Assembly (NCBI RefSeq): GCF_026965535.1
Contig: NZ_CP114039.1
Span: 8,291,461-8,355,460 of the forward strand
Length of the DNA stretch: 64,000 nt
Reading direction: 5' to 3'
Source: Corallococcus sp. NCRR
GTDB lineage: Bacteria; Myxococcota; Myxococcia; Myxococcales; Myxococcaceae
Every line of letters begins with the position of its first letter. Within the stretch, counting starts at the first letter, position 1. The notes under the pieces were generated by a model. The model was given only the letters and a program-made list of their open reading frames with translations, was not told the DNA's origin and searched no databases. Positions 18,978 through 27,270 of the stretch are shown piece after piece. The translations under genes and the position numbers were made by a program.

Positions 18978-20405
18978 TCAACGCTTGAGCGCGGGGAAGA
19001 TTTTCTCGGGATTGAGCAGACCTGATGGATCGAAAAAGGCCTTCAGGCGGCGCTGCAGTTCCAGCAGCGCGGGCGCCTGCTCCAGCGCCAGATATTCCCG
19101 CTTCGCGTGCCCCACGCCGTGCTCACCGGTGATGGTGCCCCCCAACTCCACGGTGAGCACCAGCATGCGGCGCAGCGCCTCGTCCACGAGGGGGCGCTGG
19201 CTGGGACCTTCGTACAGGATGTTGGCGTGCAGGTTGCCGTCGCCCGCGTGGCCATACGTGGCCACGGTGAGCCCCAGCTCCTCGCCCATCTTCTTCAACC
19301 GCTCGATGATCTCGGGAATTTTCGAGCGGGGTACCACGATGTCCTCGGAAATCTTGGCGGGCTTGAGCGCGCGCAGCGCCGGGGAGATCACCCGCCGCGC
19401 CGCCCAGAGCTTCTCGCGCTGGCTGTCGTCCTGGGCCACCAGGGTCTGGGTGGCCCCGTGCTGGGTGCAGATGTCCCCCAACAGTTGGAGCTCCGCGAGG
19501 ACACCTTCGGAGGTGTTGCCGTCGACCTCGGCGATGAGCGCGGCGCCCGCGTCCGGGGGGAACTGGAAGCTGCCCCGGTGCACGATGGCCTGGACGGCGA
19601 CCTCGTCGATGAGCTCCAGGCAGCGCGGCAGGATGCCGGCGGCGAGCACCGCGGAGACGCCCTTCGCCGCGTCCAGCACGGACGGGAACACCACCAGCGC
19701 GGTCATCACCTGGCGCGGCAGCGGGATCAGCTGCACCGTGATTTCGGTGGCCACGCCGAGCGTGCCCTCGGAGCCCACGAAGAGCCCCACCAGGTCATAG
19801 CCGGCCACGCCCTTGATGGTGCGCCGGCCCACGCGCAGCACCTCGCCGTCCGGCATCACCCACTCCAGGCCGATGACGTAGTCGCGCGTGACGCCGTACT
19901 TCAGGGCGCGCGGGCCGCCGGCGTTCTCCGCCACGTTGCCGCCCAGCGTGCAGAACTCCCAGGAGTTCGGATCCGGTGGATAGAAGAGGCCCTGCGCCTC
20001 CACGGCCTTCATCAGGTCGCCCGTCACCACGCCGGGCTCCACCACCGCGGTGAGGTCTTCCTTGGAGATGGAGCGGATGCGGTTCATGCGCTCCAGGCTC
20101 ACCGCCATGCCGCCCTTCAGGGGCAGCGAGCCGCCGCTCTTGCCGCTGCGCGCGCCGCAGGGGGTGAAGGGCACGCCGTGCGCCTGGCACGCCTTGAAGA
20201 TGGCGGACACCTGCGCGGTGGTCTCCGGCAGCAGGACGGCGTCCGGCCGGTACACGCCGCTGTCGGACTCGTCGCGCGCGTAGGCCTCCAGCGTGGCCTC
20301 GTCGCGCTTCACCTGCCCCTGGGACAGCACCTCCGCCAGGGCCTCCAGCACCTTCGCCACGAGCTCGGGCGCCACCCGCTCGAAGGTCTGGGCGGCGGGG
20401 TTCAT
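18978..20405 (-). CDS. FAD-linked oxidase, GlcD / D-lactate dehydrogenase type
   Basis: A 475-residue flavoprotein. An FAD-binding type-4 domain (FTPCGARSGKSGGSLPL, PDPNSWEFCTLGGNVAENAGGP, IKGVAGYDLVGLFVGSEGTLG) is followed by the C-terminal cap with YGHAGDGNLHANI and GEHGVGHAKREYL. These are hallmarks of glycolate oxidase GlcD and bacterial D-lactate dehydrogenases, which oxidise 2-hydroxy acids. GlcE and GlcF are absent nearby, so a stand-alone D-2-hydroxyacid dehydrogenase is likely. The ATG at 20405 overlaps the folE stop by 4 bases. Confidence 0.9.
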   Translation of the reverse strand: MNPAAQTFERVAPELVAKVLEALAEVLSQGQVKRDEATLEAYARDESDSGVYRPDAVLLPETTAQVSAIFKACQAHGVPFTPCGARSGKSGGSLPLKGGMAVSLERMNRIRSISKEDLTAVVEPGVVTGDLMKAVEAQGLFYPPDPNSWEFCTLGGNVAENAGGPRALKYGVTRDYVIGLEWVMPDGEVLRVGRRTIKGVAGYDLVGLFVGSEGTLGVATEITVQLIPLPRQVMTALVVFPSVLDAAKGVSAVLAAGILPRCLELIDEVAVQAIVHRGSFQFPPDAGAALIAEVDGNTSEGVLAELQLLGDICTQHGATQTLVAQDDSQREKLWAARRVISPALRALKPAKISEDIVVPRSKIPEIIERLKKMGEELGLTVATYGHAGDGNLHANILYEGPSQRPLVDEALRRMLVLTVELGGTITGEHGVGHAKREYLALEQAPALLELQRRLKAFFDPSGLLNPEKIFPALKR

Positions 20406-21052
20406 CGGCCCGCCCCCGTGCGAGCCCCCAGCCGGGCCCACAGCTCTCGGCGCAGGGGGCCGTCGCGGCGCAGGCGTCCTTCATAGGCCTCCGCGTGGGT
20501 GACGGCGTCACGCTGATGGTCGGCCCGCAGCCGCAGGCACGCCTGCTCCGCCTCCAGGATGCAGGCGGTGGCGGGGCTGCCGAGCACGCGGGCGAGCGAG
20601 CGCGCCACCTGCCGGGCCAGGTCCTCCTGGAGGATGAGCCGGTGCGCGAAGAGGTCCACCAGCGCGCCGATGCGCCCGAAGCCCACCACGCGCGAACCCG
20701 GCACGTAGGCCACGTGGGCGCGGCCGGTGAACGGCAGCAGGTGGTGCGGGCACATGGAGTGGAAGCGCAGGTCCGTCACCACGACCAGCTCGCCGGAGGA
20801 GTCCGCGGGCGCGGGGTAGGTCTTCCCGAGCGCCTCCTCGGGCGTGCGGCCGTAGCCGTCAAGGAAGCCGTTCGCCCACACGTCGGCCACGCGCGTGGGC
20901 GTGTCCACCAGGTTCACGTCCTGGAGGTCGAGGCCGGCGGCAGTGAGGAAGTCGCGGACCGCCCGGGCCATGCCGGCGGGGTCGGGGCGCACGGCGCGAG
21001 GGGCCGGGGCCTTGGCGGCGGGGGCGCGGCGACGGGAACGGGAGGGAGGCAC
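20402..21052 (-). CDS. folE: GTP cyclohydrolase I
   Basis: A 216-residue type I GTP cyclohydrolase, first enzyme of tetrahydrofolate synthesis (GTP to 7,8-dihydroneopterin triphosphate). The core MCPHHLLPFTGRAHVAYVP carries the Cys and His zinc/catalytic residues. VVGFGRIGALVDLFAHRLILQEDL is the substrate-binding helix region, and a third Cys sits in EAEQACLRL. The usual RG after that Cys is not obvious here. The GTG at 21052 is preferred (AGGAG 11 bases upstream); the N-terminal 25 residues are basic and Pro/Ala-rich. The gene is divergent from the zinc operon. The enzyme needs zinc, so the arrangement may matter. Confidence 0.88.
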   Translation of the reverse strand: MPPSRSRRRAPAAKAPAPRAVRPDPAGMARAVRDFLTAAGLDLQDVNLVDTPTRVADVWANGFLDGYGRTPEEALGKTYPAPADSSGELVVVTDLRFHSMCPHHLLPFTGRAHVAYVPGSRVVGFGRIGALVDLFAHRLILQEDLARQVARSLARVLGSPATACILEAEQACLRLRADHQRDAVTHAEAYEGRLRRDGPLRRELWARLGARTGAGR

Positions 21053-21247
21053 GGGCGGCGGAGCTCCTGGCGCGAGGGGCGTGACGGTGGCGCGCGCCCA
21101 ACCTAACCGATGCGGCCAGGAGGGACGTCCGGAATGAAAACAACGTTCCCTTGTCGTCGTGTTTCTGCGGCGCGCCAGGTTGAATCGCCGCACCGCTCCC
21201 GCCGTCCATGCCCGGGAGCCCCGGGAGACGCATGCACCCTGCCTGCC

Positions 21248-21276
21248 TTGACACTCCCGGGGGCCGACAGTAAGCC
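21248..21276 (+). promoter_or_regulatory. possible promoter of the zinc operon
   Basis: TTGACA at 21248-21253 is a perfect -35 hexamer. The base spacing of 17 leads to TAAGCC, a poor -10. The ATG of the first gene is 15 bases further. I found no convincing Zur-type palindrome in 21053-21291; only ACAA and TTGT arms around 21141-21155 are weakly symmetrical. Confidence 0.25.
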
Positions 21277-21291
21277 AGCCGGGACCCTCTG

Positions 21292-21711
21292 ATGCTCTCG
21301 CGCGCCCACACCCTTGCCCGCCTCACCGCGATGCTGCTCGTCGCGCTCTGGGGTGCCCAGCCGCTGGGTCTGGCGCTGCACGTGGAGCAGCACGCGCACC
21401 GGTTCTGTCCGCAGCACCAGACGTTCGAAGAGGATGCGCGGCGCGCGAACCCCGCGCTGTCCCGCTTCACCGAGCGCGCCCCCGTCGTCGCCTCCGTCCC
21501 GCCCGCCGTGGCGGACGCGACGGGCCTCAACCACGAGACGTGCCCGCTGCTCACGGCCGCCCCGCAGGTGGGGGCCCTCCCGGGCGCGGACGTCACGCCC
21601 GCTTCGGCGTGCGTGGAGAGCGACCACCCGGCCACCGCGCCCCCCCGCTCCTTCGCGCCGCTCGCCGTCCTCGACACCGCGCCCAAGGCCTCGCCTCCGA
21701 CGCACGCGTAG
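21292..21711 (+). CDS. small secreted His/Cys-containing protein, zinc operon
   Basis: A 139-residue protein of no family I can name. A signal peptide or anchor (LARLTAMLLVALWGAQPLGLAL) is followed at once by HVEQHAHRFCPQHQTFEED, a cluster of four His and one Cys that could bind a metal. Further Cys and His occur in NHETCPLL and SACVESDHP. It is first in a run ending in a ZnuABC-type transporter. A comparable small protein with HTTCLEHG and EAHCHHAF stands at 30465-30905. A periplasmic metal chaperone or sensor is possible (inference). Confidence 0.65.
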   Translation: MLSRAHTLARLTAMLLVALWGAQPLGLALHVEQHAHRFCPQHQTFEEDARRANPALSRFTERAPVVASVPPAVADATGLNHETCPLLTAAPQVGALPGADVTPASACVESDHPATAPPRSFAPLAVLDTAPKASPPTHA

Positions 21712-21813
21712 TTCCGCGTGTCGTGTCGTGAAGCAGGTCATCAGGTCGACAGCTCGTCGCGGGGCGTGCATGCGCATGCTCCACGGCCGGCCGGTTCCGA
21801 GGAGCAAACATCC

Positions 21814-23154
21814 GTGTCCCCCCTTCCGCGCAGGAATCCCCGCGCCCTCGCCGTCGTGCTCGCCGCTCAGCTGTCCGCGAGCGCCGCGTGGGCCCAGCAG
21901 TCATCGCCCCCCGCTACCGAGTCCCCGCCCGCTTCGGAGGACACTCCGGCGCTGAGCCCGGAGGAGATGGAGGAGATTGAGAAGGCGCTGGGCACGGACA
22001 CGAGCACACGCGCGCGTCCGTCCGGCGACACGTCTCCGGTGTCCCCCACCGCGACGAACGACTCCGGCGTGACGCCGCTCAAGCTGCCCAACGCCATCTC
22101 CGGCGGCACCAACTTCCTCAACCTGAGCTTCATCCTGGACATGGCCCTGGCGGCCTTCTCCAACAAGGAGCCGCTGCAGGGCGGCGCGCACGACCCGACG
22201 AAGAACGGCTTCAACCTCCAGCAGTTGGAGCTGTCCATCGGCTCCGTGGTGGACCCGTACTTCCGCTTCGACAGCAACCTCGTCTTCAGCCAGTTCGGCG
22301 TGGAGATTGAAGAGGCGTACGTCACCACGTTGGACCTGCCCGCCAACCTCCAGGTGCGCGCGGGCCAGTTCCTCACCCGCTTCGGCCGGATCAACGCCAC
22401 GCACCCGCACGCGTGGGACTTCGTGGATCAGCCCTTCATCATGAGCCGCTACTTCGGCGCGGAGGGCAACCGCGGCCTGGGCGTGGAGGGCTCATGGCTC
22501 ACGCCGCTGCCCTGGTACGTGGAGGTGATTGGCAGCGCCACCGACGCCACGGGCGAGGCCACCGCGCGCAGCTTCTTCGGCGCCTCCGCGGAGCGCGTGC
22601 TGTCACCGCTGGACTTCCAGCTCACCGGCGCGGTGAAGCAGTTCTTCCCGCTGTCGGACGACCTGTCGCTGCTCTGGGGCCTGTCCGCCGCGACGGGCCC
22701 CAACCCCACGGGCTACCGTAACTACACCAGCATCTACGGCACGGACGTGTACCTGAAGTTCCGGCCCATCACGTCGCAGAGCTCGCAGCAGCTGGTGCTC
22801 CAGGCGGAGGTGCTCTACCGCCGCCGGCAGGTGCCGGAGGACGTGCTGTCCGACTGGGGCGGCTACGCGCAGACGGTGTGGCGCTTCTCCAACCGCTGGG
22901 CCACGGGCCTGCGCTACGAGTTCGGCTCGGCGGCGAAGACGCTGGAGGGCCGCGTGGCGAATGATCCGCTCGACCCCGAATGGATCTCCGACCGCCAGCG
23001 CATCACCGCGGAGGTGACGTTCTGGCCCACCGAATTCTCCCGCCTGCGCCTGCAGGCCGCCACGGACCGGGTGGGCTGGCGCGAATCGCCGGACTACTCG
23101 GCCTTCCTCGCCCTTGAAGTCGTGACCGGCGCCCACGGTGCCCATGCGTTCTGA
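21814..23154 (+). CDS. outer-membrane beta-barrel protein (porin-like), zinc operon
   Basis: A 446-residue exported protein. The GTG at 21814 is chosen because GAGGAG lies 9 bases upstream and a signal peptide (ALAVVLAAQLSASAAWAQ) follows. An acidic, Pro/Ser-rich linker precedes a barrel-like region with alternating hydrophobic strands, for example LQQLELSIGSVVDPYFRF, LQVRAGQFLTRFGRINATH and ATGLRYEFGSA. The layout resembles phosphate-selective-porin-type proteins. The gene is followed after 22 bases by the ZnuA-like gene, so it may let zinc or a zinc complex across the outer membrane. Confidence 0.75.
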   Translation: MSPLPRRNPRALAVVLAAQLSASAAWAQQSSPPATESPPASEDTPALSPEEMEEIEKALGTDTSTRARPSGDTSPVSPTATNDSGVTPLKLPNAISGGTNFLNLSFILDMALAAFSNKEPLQGGAHDPTKNGFNLQQLELSIGSVVDPYFRFDSNLVFSQFGVEIEEAYVTTLDLPANLQVRAGQFLTRFGRINATHPHAWDFVDQPFIMSRYFGAEGNRGLGVEGSWLTPLPWYVEVIGSATDATGEATARSFFGASAERVLSPLDFQLTGAVKQFFPLSDDLSLLWGLSAATGPNPTGYRNYTSIYGTDVYLKFRPITSQSSQQLVLQAEVLYRRRQVPEDVLSDWGGYAQTVWRFSNRWATGLRYEFGSAAKTLEGRVANDPLDPEWISDRQRITAEVTFWPTEFSRLRLQAATDRVGWRESPDYSAFLALEVVTGAHGAHAF

Positions 23155-23176
23155 CCCCTTCTTCTGGAGCCCTTCC

Positions 23177-24100
23177 ATGCGTTCCCTTCGCCTGTTCGCG
23201 GCCCTGTGCGCCGCCGTCGTCAGCCTCACCGCCGTCCCCGCTCGCGCGGATTTGAAGGTCGTCGCCACCCTCCCGGACCTGGCCGCACTGGCCAAGGCCG
23301 TGGGCGGAGACAAGGTGGAGGTCACCGCGCTCGCGCTGCCCACGCAGGACCCGCACTTCGTGGACGCCAAGCCGAACCTGGCGCTCGCGCTCAACCGCGC
23401 GGACCTGCTCATCGCCGCGGGCCTGGACCTGGAGATCGGCTGGTTGCCCACGCTCCAACTGGGCGCGCGCAACAGCCGCATCCAGTCGGGCAACCCGGGC
23501 TACCTGGACGCGTCCCGGTTCGTGAGCCTCCAGGAGGTCCCCGCCGGGCAGGTGGACCGCAGCCAGGGCGACGTGCACCCCGGCGGCAACCCGCACTACC
23601 TCTATGATCCGCGGCAGGCCCTCAAGGTGGCCGCGGCCATCGAAGCGCGCATGTCGCAGCTGGATGGGAAGAACGCCGCGGCCTACAAGGCCAACCTGGC
23701 GAAGTTCACGCAGGAGCTGCAGGCGGCGCAGGTGGGCTGGGAGAAGCGGCTCGCGGGCCTCAAGGGCGTGCCGGTCATCGCGTACCACCGCACGACGGCG
23801 TACCTGCAGGACTGGCTGGGCTTCAAGACGCTCGCCTTCCTGGAGCCCAAGCCGGGCATCCCTCCGAACCCGTCCCACGTCGCGCAGGTGCTGGCGCAGG
23901 GCAAGGCCAACAAGGTGAAGCTGGTCCTCAAGGAGGACTACTACCCGGACAACATCGCGAAGCTCGTGGCGTCGAAGATCCCCGCCGCGCTCATCACGCT
24001 GCCCGGTGGCACCGACTTCCGCTCCGGCCAGACGTACGTGCAGCGCCTGGAGTTGATGGTGGGCCGGCTGGAGCAGGGCCTCTCCGGGAAGGGGGAATGA
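23177..24100 (+). CDS. zinc/manganese ABC transporter substrate-binding protein (ZnuA-like)
   Basis: A 307-residue periplasmic metal-binding protein of the ZnuA/MntC cluster. A signal peptide (LFAALCAAVVSLTAVPARA) precedes ALPTQDPHFVDAKPNLALAL, the first metal His with the family surroundings. The second and third likely ligands lie in DVHPGGNPHYLYDP and VIAYHRTTAYLQDWLGF; LKEDYYPDN replaces the usual Asp ligand region. There is no long His-rich loop. The ATG at 23177 fits the signal peptide best; earlier ATGs at 23138/23144 overlap the porin gene. With the ATPase and permease downstream it forms an import system, probably for zinc. Confidence 0.9.
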   Translation: MRSLRLFAALCAAVVSLTAVPARADLKVVATLPDLAALAKAVGGDKVEVTALALPTQDPHFVDAKPNLALALNRADLLIAAGLDLEIGWLPTLQLGARNSRIQSGNPGYLDASRFVSLQEVPAGQVDRSQGDVHPGGNPHYLYDPRQALKVAAAIEARMSQLDGKNAAAYKANLAKFTQELQAAQVGWEKRLAGLKGVPVIAYHRTTAYLQDWLGFKTLAFLEPKPGIPPNPSHVAQVLAQGKANKVKLVLKEDYYPDNIAKLVASKIPAALITLPGGTDFRSGQTYVQRLELMVGRLEQGLSGKGE

Positions 24101-24104
24101 CGCC

Positions 24105-24965
24105 ATGAAGCGCATTTCCTCGAAGGCGTGGTTGCTGCCTGTCGCATTGCTGTCCGGGTGCGCGTTCAACGAGGGCGAGGGCTTCGCGGTGCTGGAGCCC
24201 TCCGTGCAGGCCGCGTACACGCCGGTGTCCGGCCGCGACGCGGGTGACGGTTACCAGGCGCTCGCGTCCGACTTCCAGCTGCGCATGGACACCGGCGCGG
24301 TGAGCCTGGGCAGCATCGACCTGCTGGCCTCTTCCGGTGGAGGAGGCTCCACGACGTTCGATCCGTCCTCGCCGCCGCCCGGCTACACGCTGTGCCACAA
24401 CGGGCACTGCCACAGCGACTCCGGGGCGCTCGTGGACTACGAGGACATCCAGGCGGAGCTGGGCGGCGGTGGCAGCACCACCGTCACCGTGGCCAACCTG
24501 CCGGTGGACGCGGAGCTGGACCTGCTGGCGCCCGCGACGCGAGACCTCACGTGTGAGCCCGCTTGCGAGCTGGGCAAGACGACGCTGTCCCGGGGGCGAT
24601 GGGCCGTCACGGGCCTGCGGATGACGGGCAGCGTGCGGGATGGCCGCGTGCCGGCGCGCTTCGCGGGCGCCCTGCCCTTCCGCTTCACCGCGACGGTGAC
24701 GGGCGCGGAGGCCACGCCGGTGGCGGTGCTCACCGGGGGCCTGGACGTGCCGTCCGACCGTGAGAACGACCCGCGCGTGGCGCTGGGCCTGAAGCTGGAA
24801 GTGACGCCGGCCCTCTTCGACGCGGTGGACTGGTCCGCCGCGACGCCAGGCGCTGACGGCGTGGTGGACCTGGACGCTCCCGAGAACGCGGCGGTGCGCA
24901 CCGCGCTGCTGGAGAAGGTGGCCGGCTTGAGCCCCACCGCGGAGGTGAGCCGTGGCTCACGGTGA
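24105..24965 (+). CDS. lipoprotein with CHNGHCH metal-site motif, zinc operon
   Basis: A 286-residue lipoprotein (lipobox LLSGC, Cys19) unlike any family I can name. After a Gly/Ser stretch it carries CHNGHCH at residues 97-103, a dense Cys/His set strongly suggestive of a zinc site, then LVDYEDIQAEL. A beta-rich C-terminal domain follows with one further Cys pair (LTCEPACELG). It starts 4 bases after the ZnuA-like gene, and its end overlaps the ATPase gene by 14 bases, so it is firmly part of the operon. A surface or periplasmic zinc-binding accessory is the best guess. Confidence 0.75.
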   Translation: MKRISSKAWLLPVALLSGCAFNEGEGFAVLEPSVQAAYTPVSGRDAGDGYQALASDFQLRMDTGAVSLGSIDLLASSGGGGSTTFDPSSPPPGYTLCHNGHCHSDSGALVDYEDIQAELGGGGSTTVTVANLPVDAELDLLAPATRDLTCEPACELGKTTLSRGRWAVTGLRMTGSVRDGRVPARFAGALPFRFTATVTGAEATPVAVLTGGLDVPSDRENDPRVALGLKLEVTPALFDAVDWSAATPGADGVVDLDAPENAAVRTALLEKVAGLSPTAEVSRGSR

Positions 24966-25770
24966 TCACGAGACGGAGCTGGACCGGGGCCACCGCGCCG
25001 CGGTGCCAGAGCCTGGCGAGCCGCTGCTCAAGTGCGAGCAGCTCGTCATCGGCTACGGGGGCAAGGACATCCTGCCGCCCATGGACCTGGTGGTGCGCCG
25101 CCACCAGTTCGTGGCGGTGGTGGGCCGCAACGGCTCTGGCAAGAGCACCTGGTTCAAGACGCTGCTGGGCCTGATTCCCCCGGTGTCCGGCCGCATCACC
25201 CTGGGCGCGCCGCACATCCGCAGCGCGTACGTGCCGCAGATGTCCGCCATCGACTCGCTGCTGCCCGTGCACACGCGGGAGCTCACCAGTTGGGGACGGC
25301 TGTCCGGTTGGAACTTCCTGCGGCCCTTCCCCAACAAGACGGACCGGCAGAAGGTGGAGGCGGCGCTCGATACGGCGGGCGCGCGCGGCATCGCGAAGCG
25401 GCCCTTCCGCGACCTGTCCGGCGGCGAGAAGCAGCGCGCGCTGCTGGCGCGGGTCATCGCCACCGAGGCGGACGTCGTCCTGCTGGATGAGCCCACCGCC
25501 GCGATGGACGCGGTGGCGGAGAAGCAGACGATGCTGCGGCTGTGCGCGCTCGCGCATGACCGCGGCCTGGGCGTGGTGGTGGTGAGCCACGACCTGTCCG
25601 TCGCCGCCGAGCACGCCGACGTCATCCTCTTCGTGGACCGCGAGCACCGCTGCTTCGTCATGGGCGATGCGCGCACCGTGTTCTGCCACCCCGCCTTCCG
25701 CCGCCAGTACGGCGACGACTACTGCCACTCCGCGCCCCAGGGACCCCACCGTGGAAACAACCCTGCTTGA
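24952..25770 (+). CDS. zinc ABC transporter ATP-binding protein (ZnuC-like)
   Basis: A 272-residue ATPase with VVGRNGSGKST (Walker A), a Q-loop around SAYVPQMSA, LSGGEKQRALLAR (signature), VVLLDEPTAAMD (Walker B) and the switch His in VVVSHDLS. The GTG start gives a short His-containing N terminus (MAHGDHETELDRGH). It overlaps the lipoprotein gene before it and the permease gene after it. It energises import of the metal captured by the 23177 product. Confidence 0.92.
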   Translation: MAHGDHETELDRGHRAAVPEPGEPLLKCEQLVIGYGGKDILPPMDLVVRRHQFVAVVGRNGSGKSTWFKTLLGLIPPVSGRITLGAPHIRSAYVPQMSAIDSLLPVHTRELTSWGRLSGWNFLRPFPNKTDRQKVEAALDTAGARGIAKRPFRDLSGGEKQRALLARVIATEADVVLLDEPTAAMDAVAEKQTMLRLCALAHDRGLGVVVVSHDLSVAAEHADVILFVDREHRCFVMGDARTVFCHPAFRRQYGDDYCHSAPQGPHRGNNPA

Positions 25771-26623
25771 GCCCTCGAAGTGGGAACAGTTCCAGGCAGG
25801 CTGGGAGCTGTTCCGCGACCCCATCCTCTGCGCGCTCATCGCCGGGTGCGTGCTGGGCTTCCTCAGCGTCTACGTGGTGCTGCGGCGCATGGTGTTCGTC
25901 AGCGCGGCGGTGACGAACACCGCCGGCCTGGGCGTGGCGCTGGCCTTCTTCGCGGAGATCCACCTGGGCGTGCACGTCGACCCCCTGGTGGGCGCGGTGG
26001 TGCTGTCCGTGGCGGCCACGCTGCTCCTGATGATCGAACCCGCGCGGCTGCGGCTGTCGCGGGAGAGCCTGCTGGGGTGCGCGTTCGCCTTCGCGGGCGG
26101 CGCGGCCATCCTGGTGGGTGACCGCATCGCGCAGGAGGCGCACGACATCCAGGGCATCCTCTTCGGCACCGCGGTGCTGGTGACGCCGGATCAGCTCCAG
26201 GCGGTGGCGGTGTCCGGCGCGGTGCTGATGGTGCTGCACCTGTGGTGGTTCCGGGGCATCGCCTTCGTGAGCTTCGACCGCATTGGCGCCACCGTGCAGG
26301 GGCTGCCGGTGAAGCTGCTGGACACGGTGTTGATGGTGTCCATCGGCATCATGGTGGGCGTGTGCGCGCGGGCCCTGGGTGCCCTGCCCGTCTTCGCGTT
26401 CTCCACGCTGTCGGCCATCGCCGCGCTCGTGCTGGACCTGCGGCTGCCGTGGACGTTCTTCACGGCGACCGTGCTGGGCGGCATCGCGGGCGCGGGCGGG
26501 TACCTGTTCGCGTACTTCTACGACTTCCCGGTGGGCGGTTCGCAGACCGTCCTGTCCGGGGTGCTGGTGCTGCTGATGATGCTCGTGCGCCTGATTCGCG
26601 TGCCCTTCACGCGCCGGGCGTAA
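25751..26623 (+). CDS. zinc ABC transporter permease (ZnuB-like)
   Basis: A 290-residue ABC-3 family permease with about eight hydrophobic helices. The coupling region IQGILFGTAVLVTPDQLQ is present. The GTG at 25751 is chosen since it lies inside the end of the ATPase gene (20-base overlap) and gives a normal-length protein. Together with the two preceding transport genes it completes an ABC-3 metal importer. The same family also includes manganese and iron permeases, so the metal is inferred rather than proven. Confidence 0.9.
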   Translation: METTLLEPSKWEQFQAGWELFRDPILCALIAGCVLGFLSVYVVLRRMVFVSAAVTNTAGLGVALAFFAEIHLGVHVDPLVGAVVLSVAATLLLMIEPARLRLSRESLLGCAFAFAGGAAILVGDRIAQEAHDIQGILFGTAVLVTPDQLQAVAVSGAVLMVLHLWWFRGIAFVSFDRIGATVQGLPVKLLDTVLMVSIGIMVGVCARALGALPVFAFSTLSAIAALVLDLRLPWTFFTATVLGGIAGAGGYLFAYFYDFPVGGSQTVLSGVLVLLMMLVRLIRVPFTRRA

Positions 26624-26630
26624 GCAGTCG

Positions 26631-26663
26631 GCCGCCGTCGTCCCTTGTTCAGCGGACGGCGGC
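26631..26663. terminator. hairpin between convergent znuB-like and hydrolase genes
   Basis: GCCGCCGTC (26631-26639) pairs perfectly with GACGGCGGC (26655-26663) around a 15-base loop. It falls in the 25-base gap and the last codons of the minus-strand gene. A bidirectional terminator is likely, though no T-run is seen. Confidence 0.45.
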
Positions 26664-27197
26664 GGACACCTTCTTGAACTCGGGCGTGCCCGCGCGGCCC
26701 AGCATGTCGAACAGGGCCGACTCCACGGTGAGGATGCGCGCGCCCGCGTCGCGGCACAGCTCCAGCCCCACGCGGCGGTCCTCCTCCGAGCGCGACAGCA
26801 CCGCGTCCGCGAGCAGGCACGGCTCCCGGCCGCTGTCCGCCAGGTCGCGCGCCGTCTGGAAGACGCAGATGTGCGTCTCCATGCCGGTGATCAGCACCTG
26901 CTTGCGGTCCCCGAGCACGGAGAGCACGTCCGGCGTAGCGGCGGAGAACTCCAGCTTCTCCAGCGGCTTGAACTCCCCCAGGCGCAGCTTGAGCAGCGAG
27001 TGCGTGCGGCCCAGCCCCTGCGGGTACTGCTCCGTGACGATGACGGGCAGCCCCAGGGCCCGAGCACCCTCCACGGCGGCGCCCGTGCGCGCGAGCATGC
27101 GGTCCAAAGCGTCGCGGTCCATCGCGGCGCACAGGCGCTCCTGGATGTCGACGACGAGCAGCGCGGCCTGCTCGGGCTTCAGGCGGAACGACGGCAT
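26649..27197 (-). CDS. isochorismatase-like cysteine hydrolase
   Basis: A 182-residue single-domain hydrolase. The catalytic triad fits Asp17 (LLVVDIQERL), Lys81 (EKLEFSA) and Cys111 (METHICVFQTARDL), with the cis-peptide region before the Cys. Family members act on isochorismate, nicotinamide or other amides. Lack of a neighbouring siderophore or NAD gene leaves the substrate open; it resembles the YcaC group of unknown substrate. AAGGAG is 8 bases before the ATG. Confidence 0.88.
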   Translation of the reverse strand: MPSFRLKPEQAALLVVDIQERLCAAMDRDALDRMLARTGAAVEGARALGLPVIVTEQYPQGLGRTHSLLKLRLGEFKPLEKLEFSAATPDVLSVLGDRKQVLITGMETHICVFQTARDLADSGREPCLLADAVLSRSEEDRRVGLELCRDAGARILTVESALFDMLGRAGTPEFKKVSAAVR

Positions 27198-27270
27198 GGG
27201 GCGGCTCCTTGGAGGATGCCCCTAGTGACGCGAAGGCCGCGCCTCCAGTCAAGCGCGGCGGCGTGCGGGC

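Noticed and set aside
21130-21160. Zur box before the zinc operon
   Set aside because: Only a weak ACAA...TTGT symmetry is present (5 of 7 positions). It does not resemble the palindrome at 30922-30940 beyond AAAACAAC.
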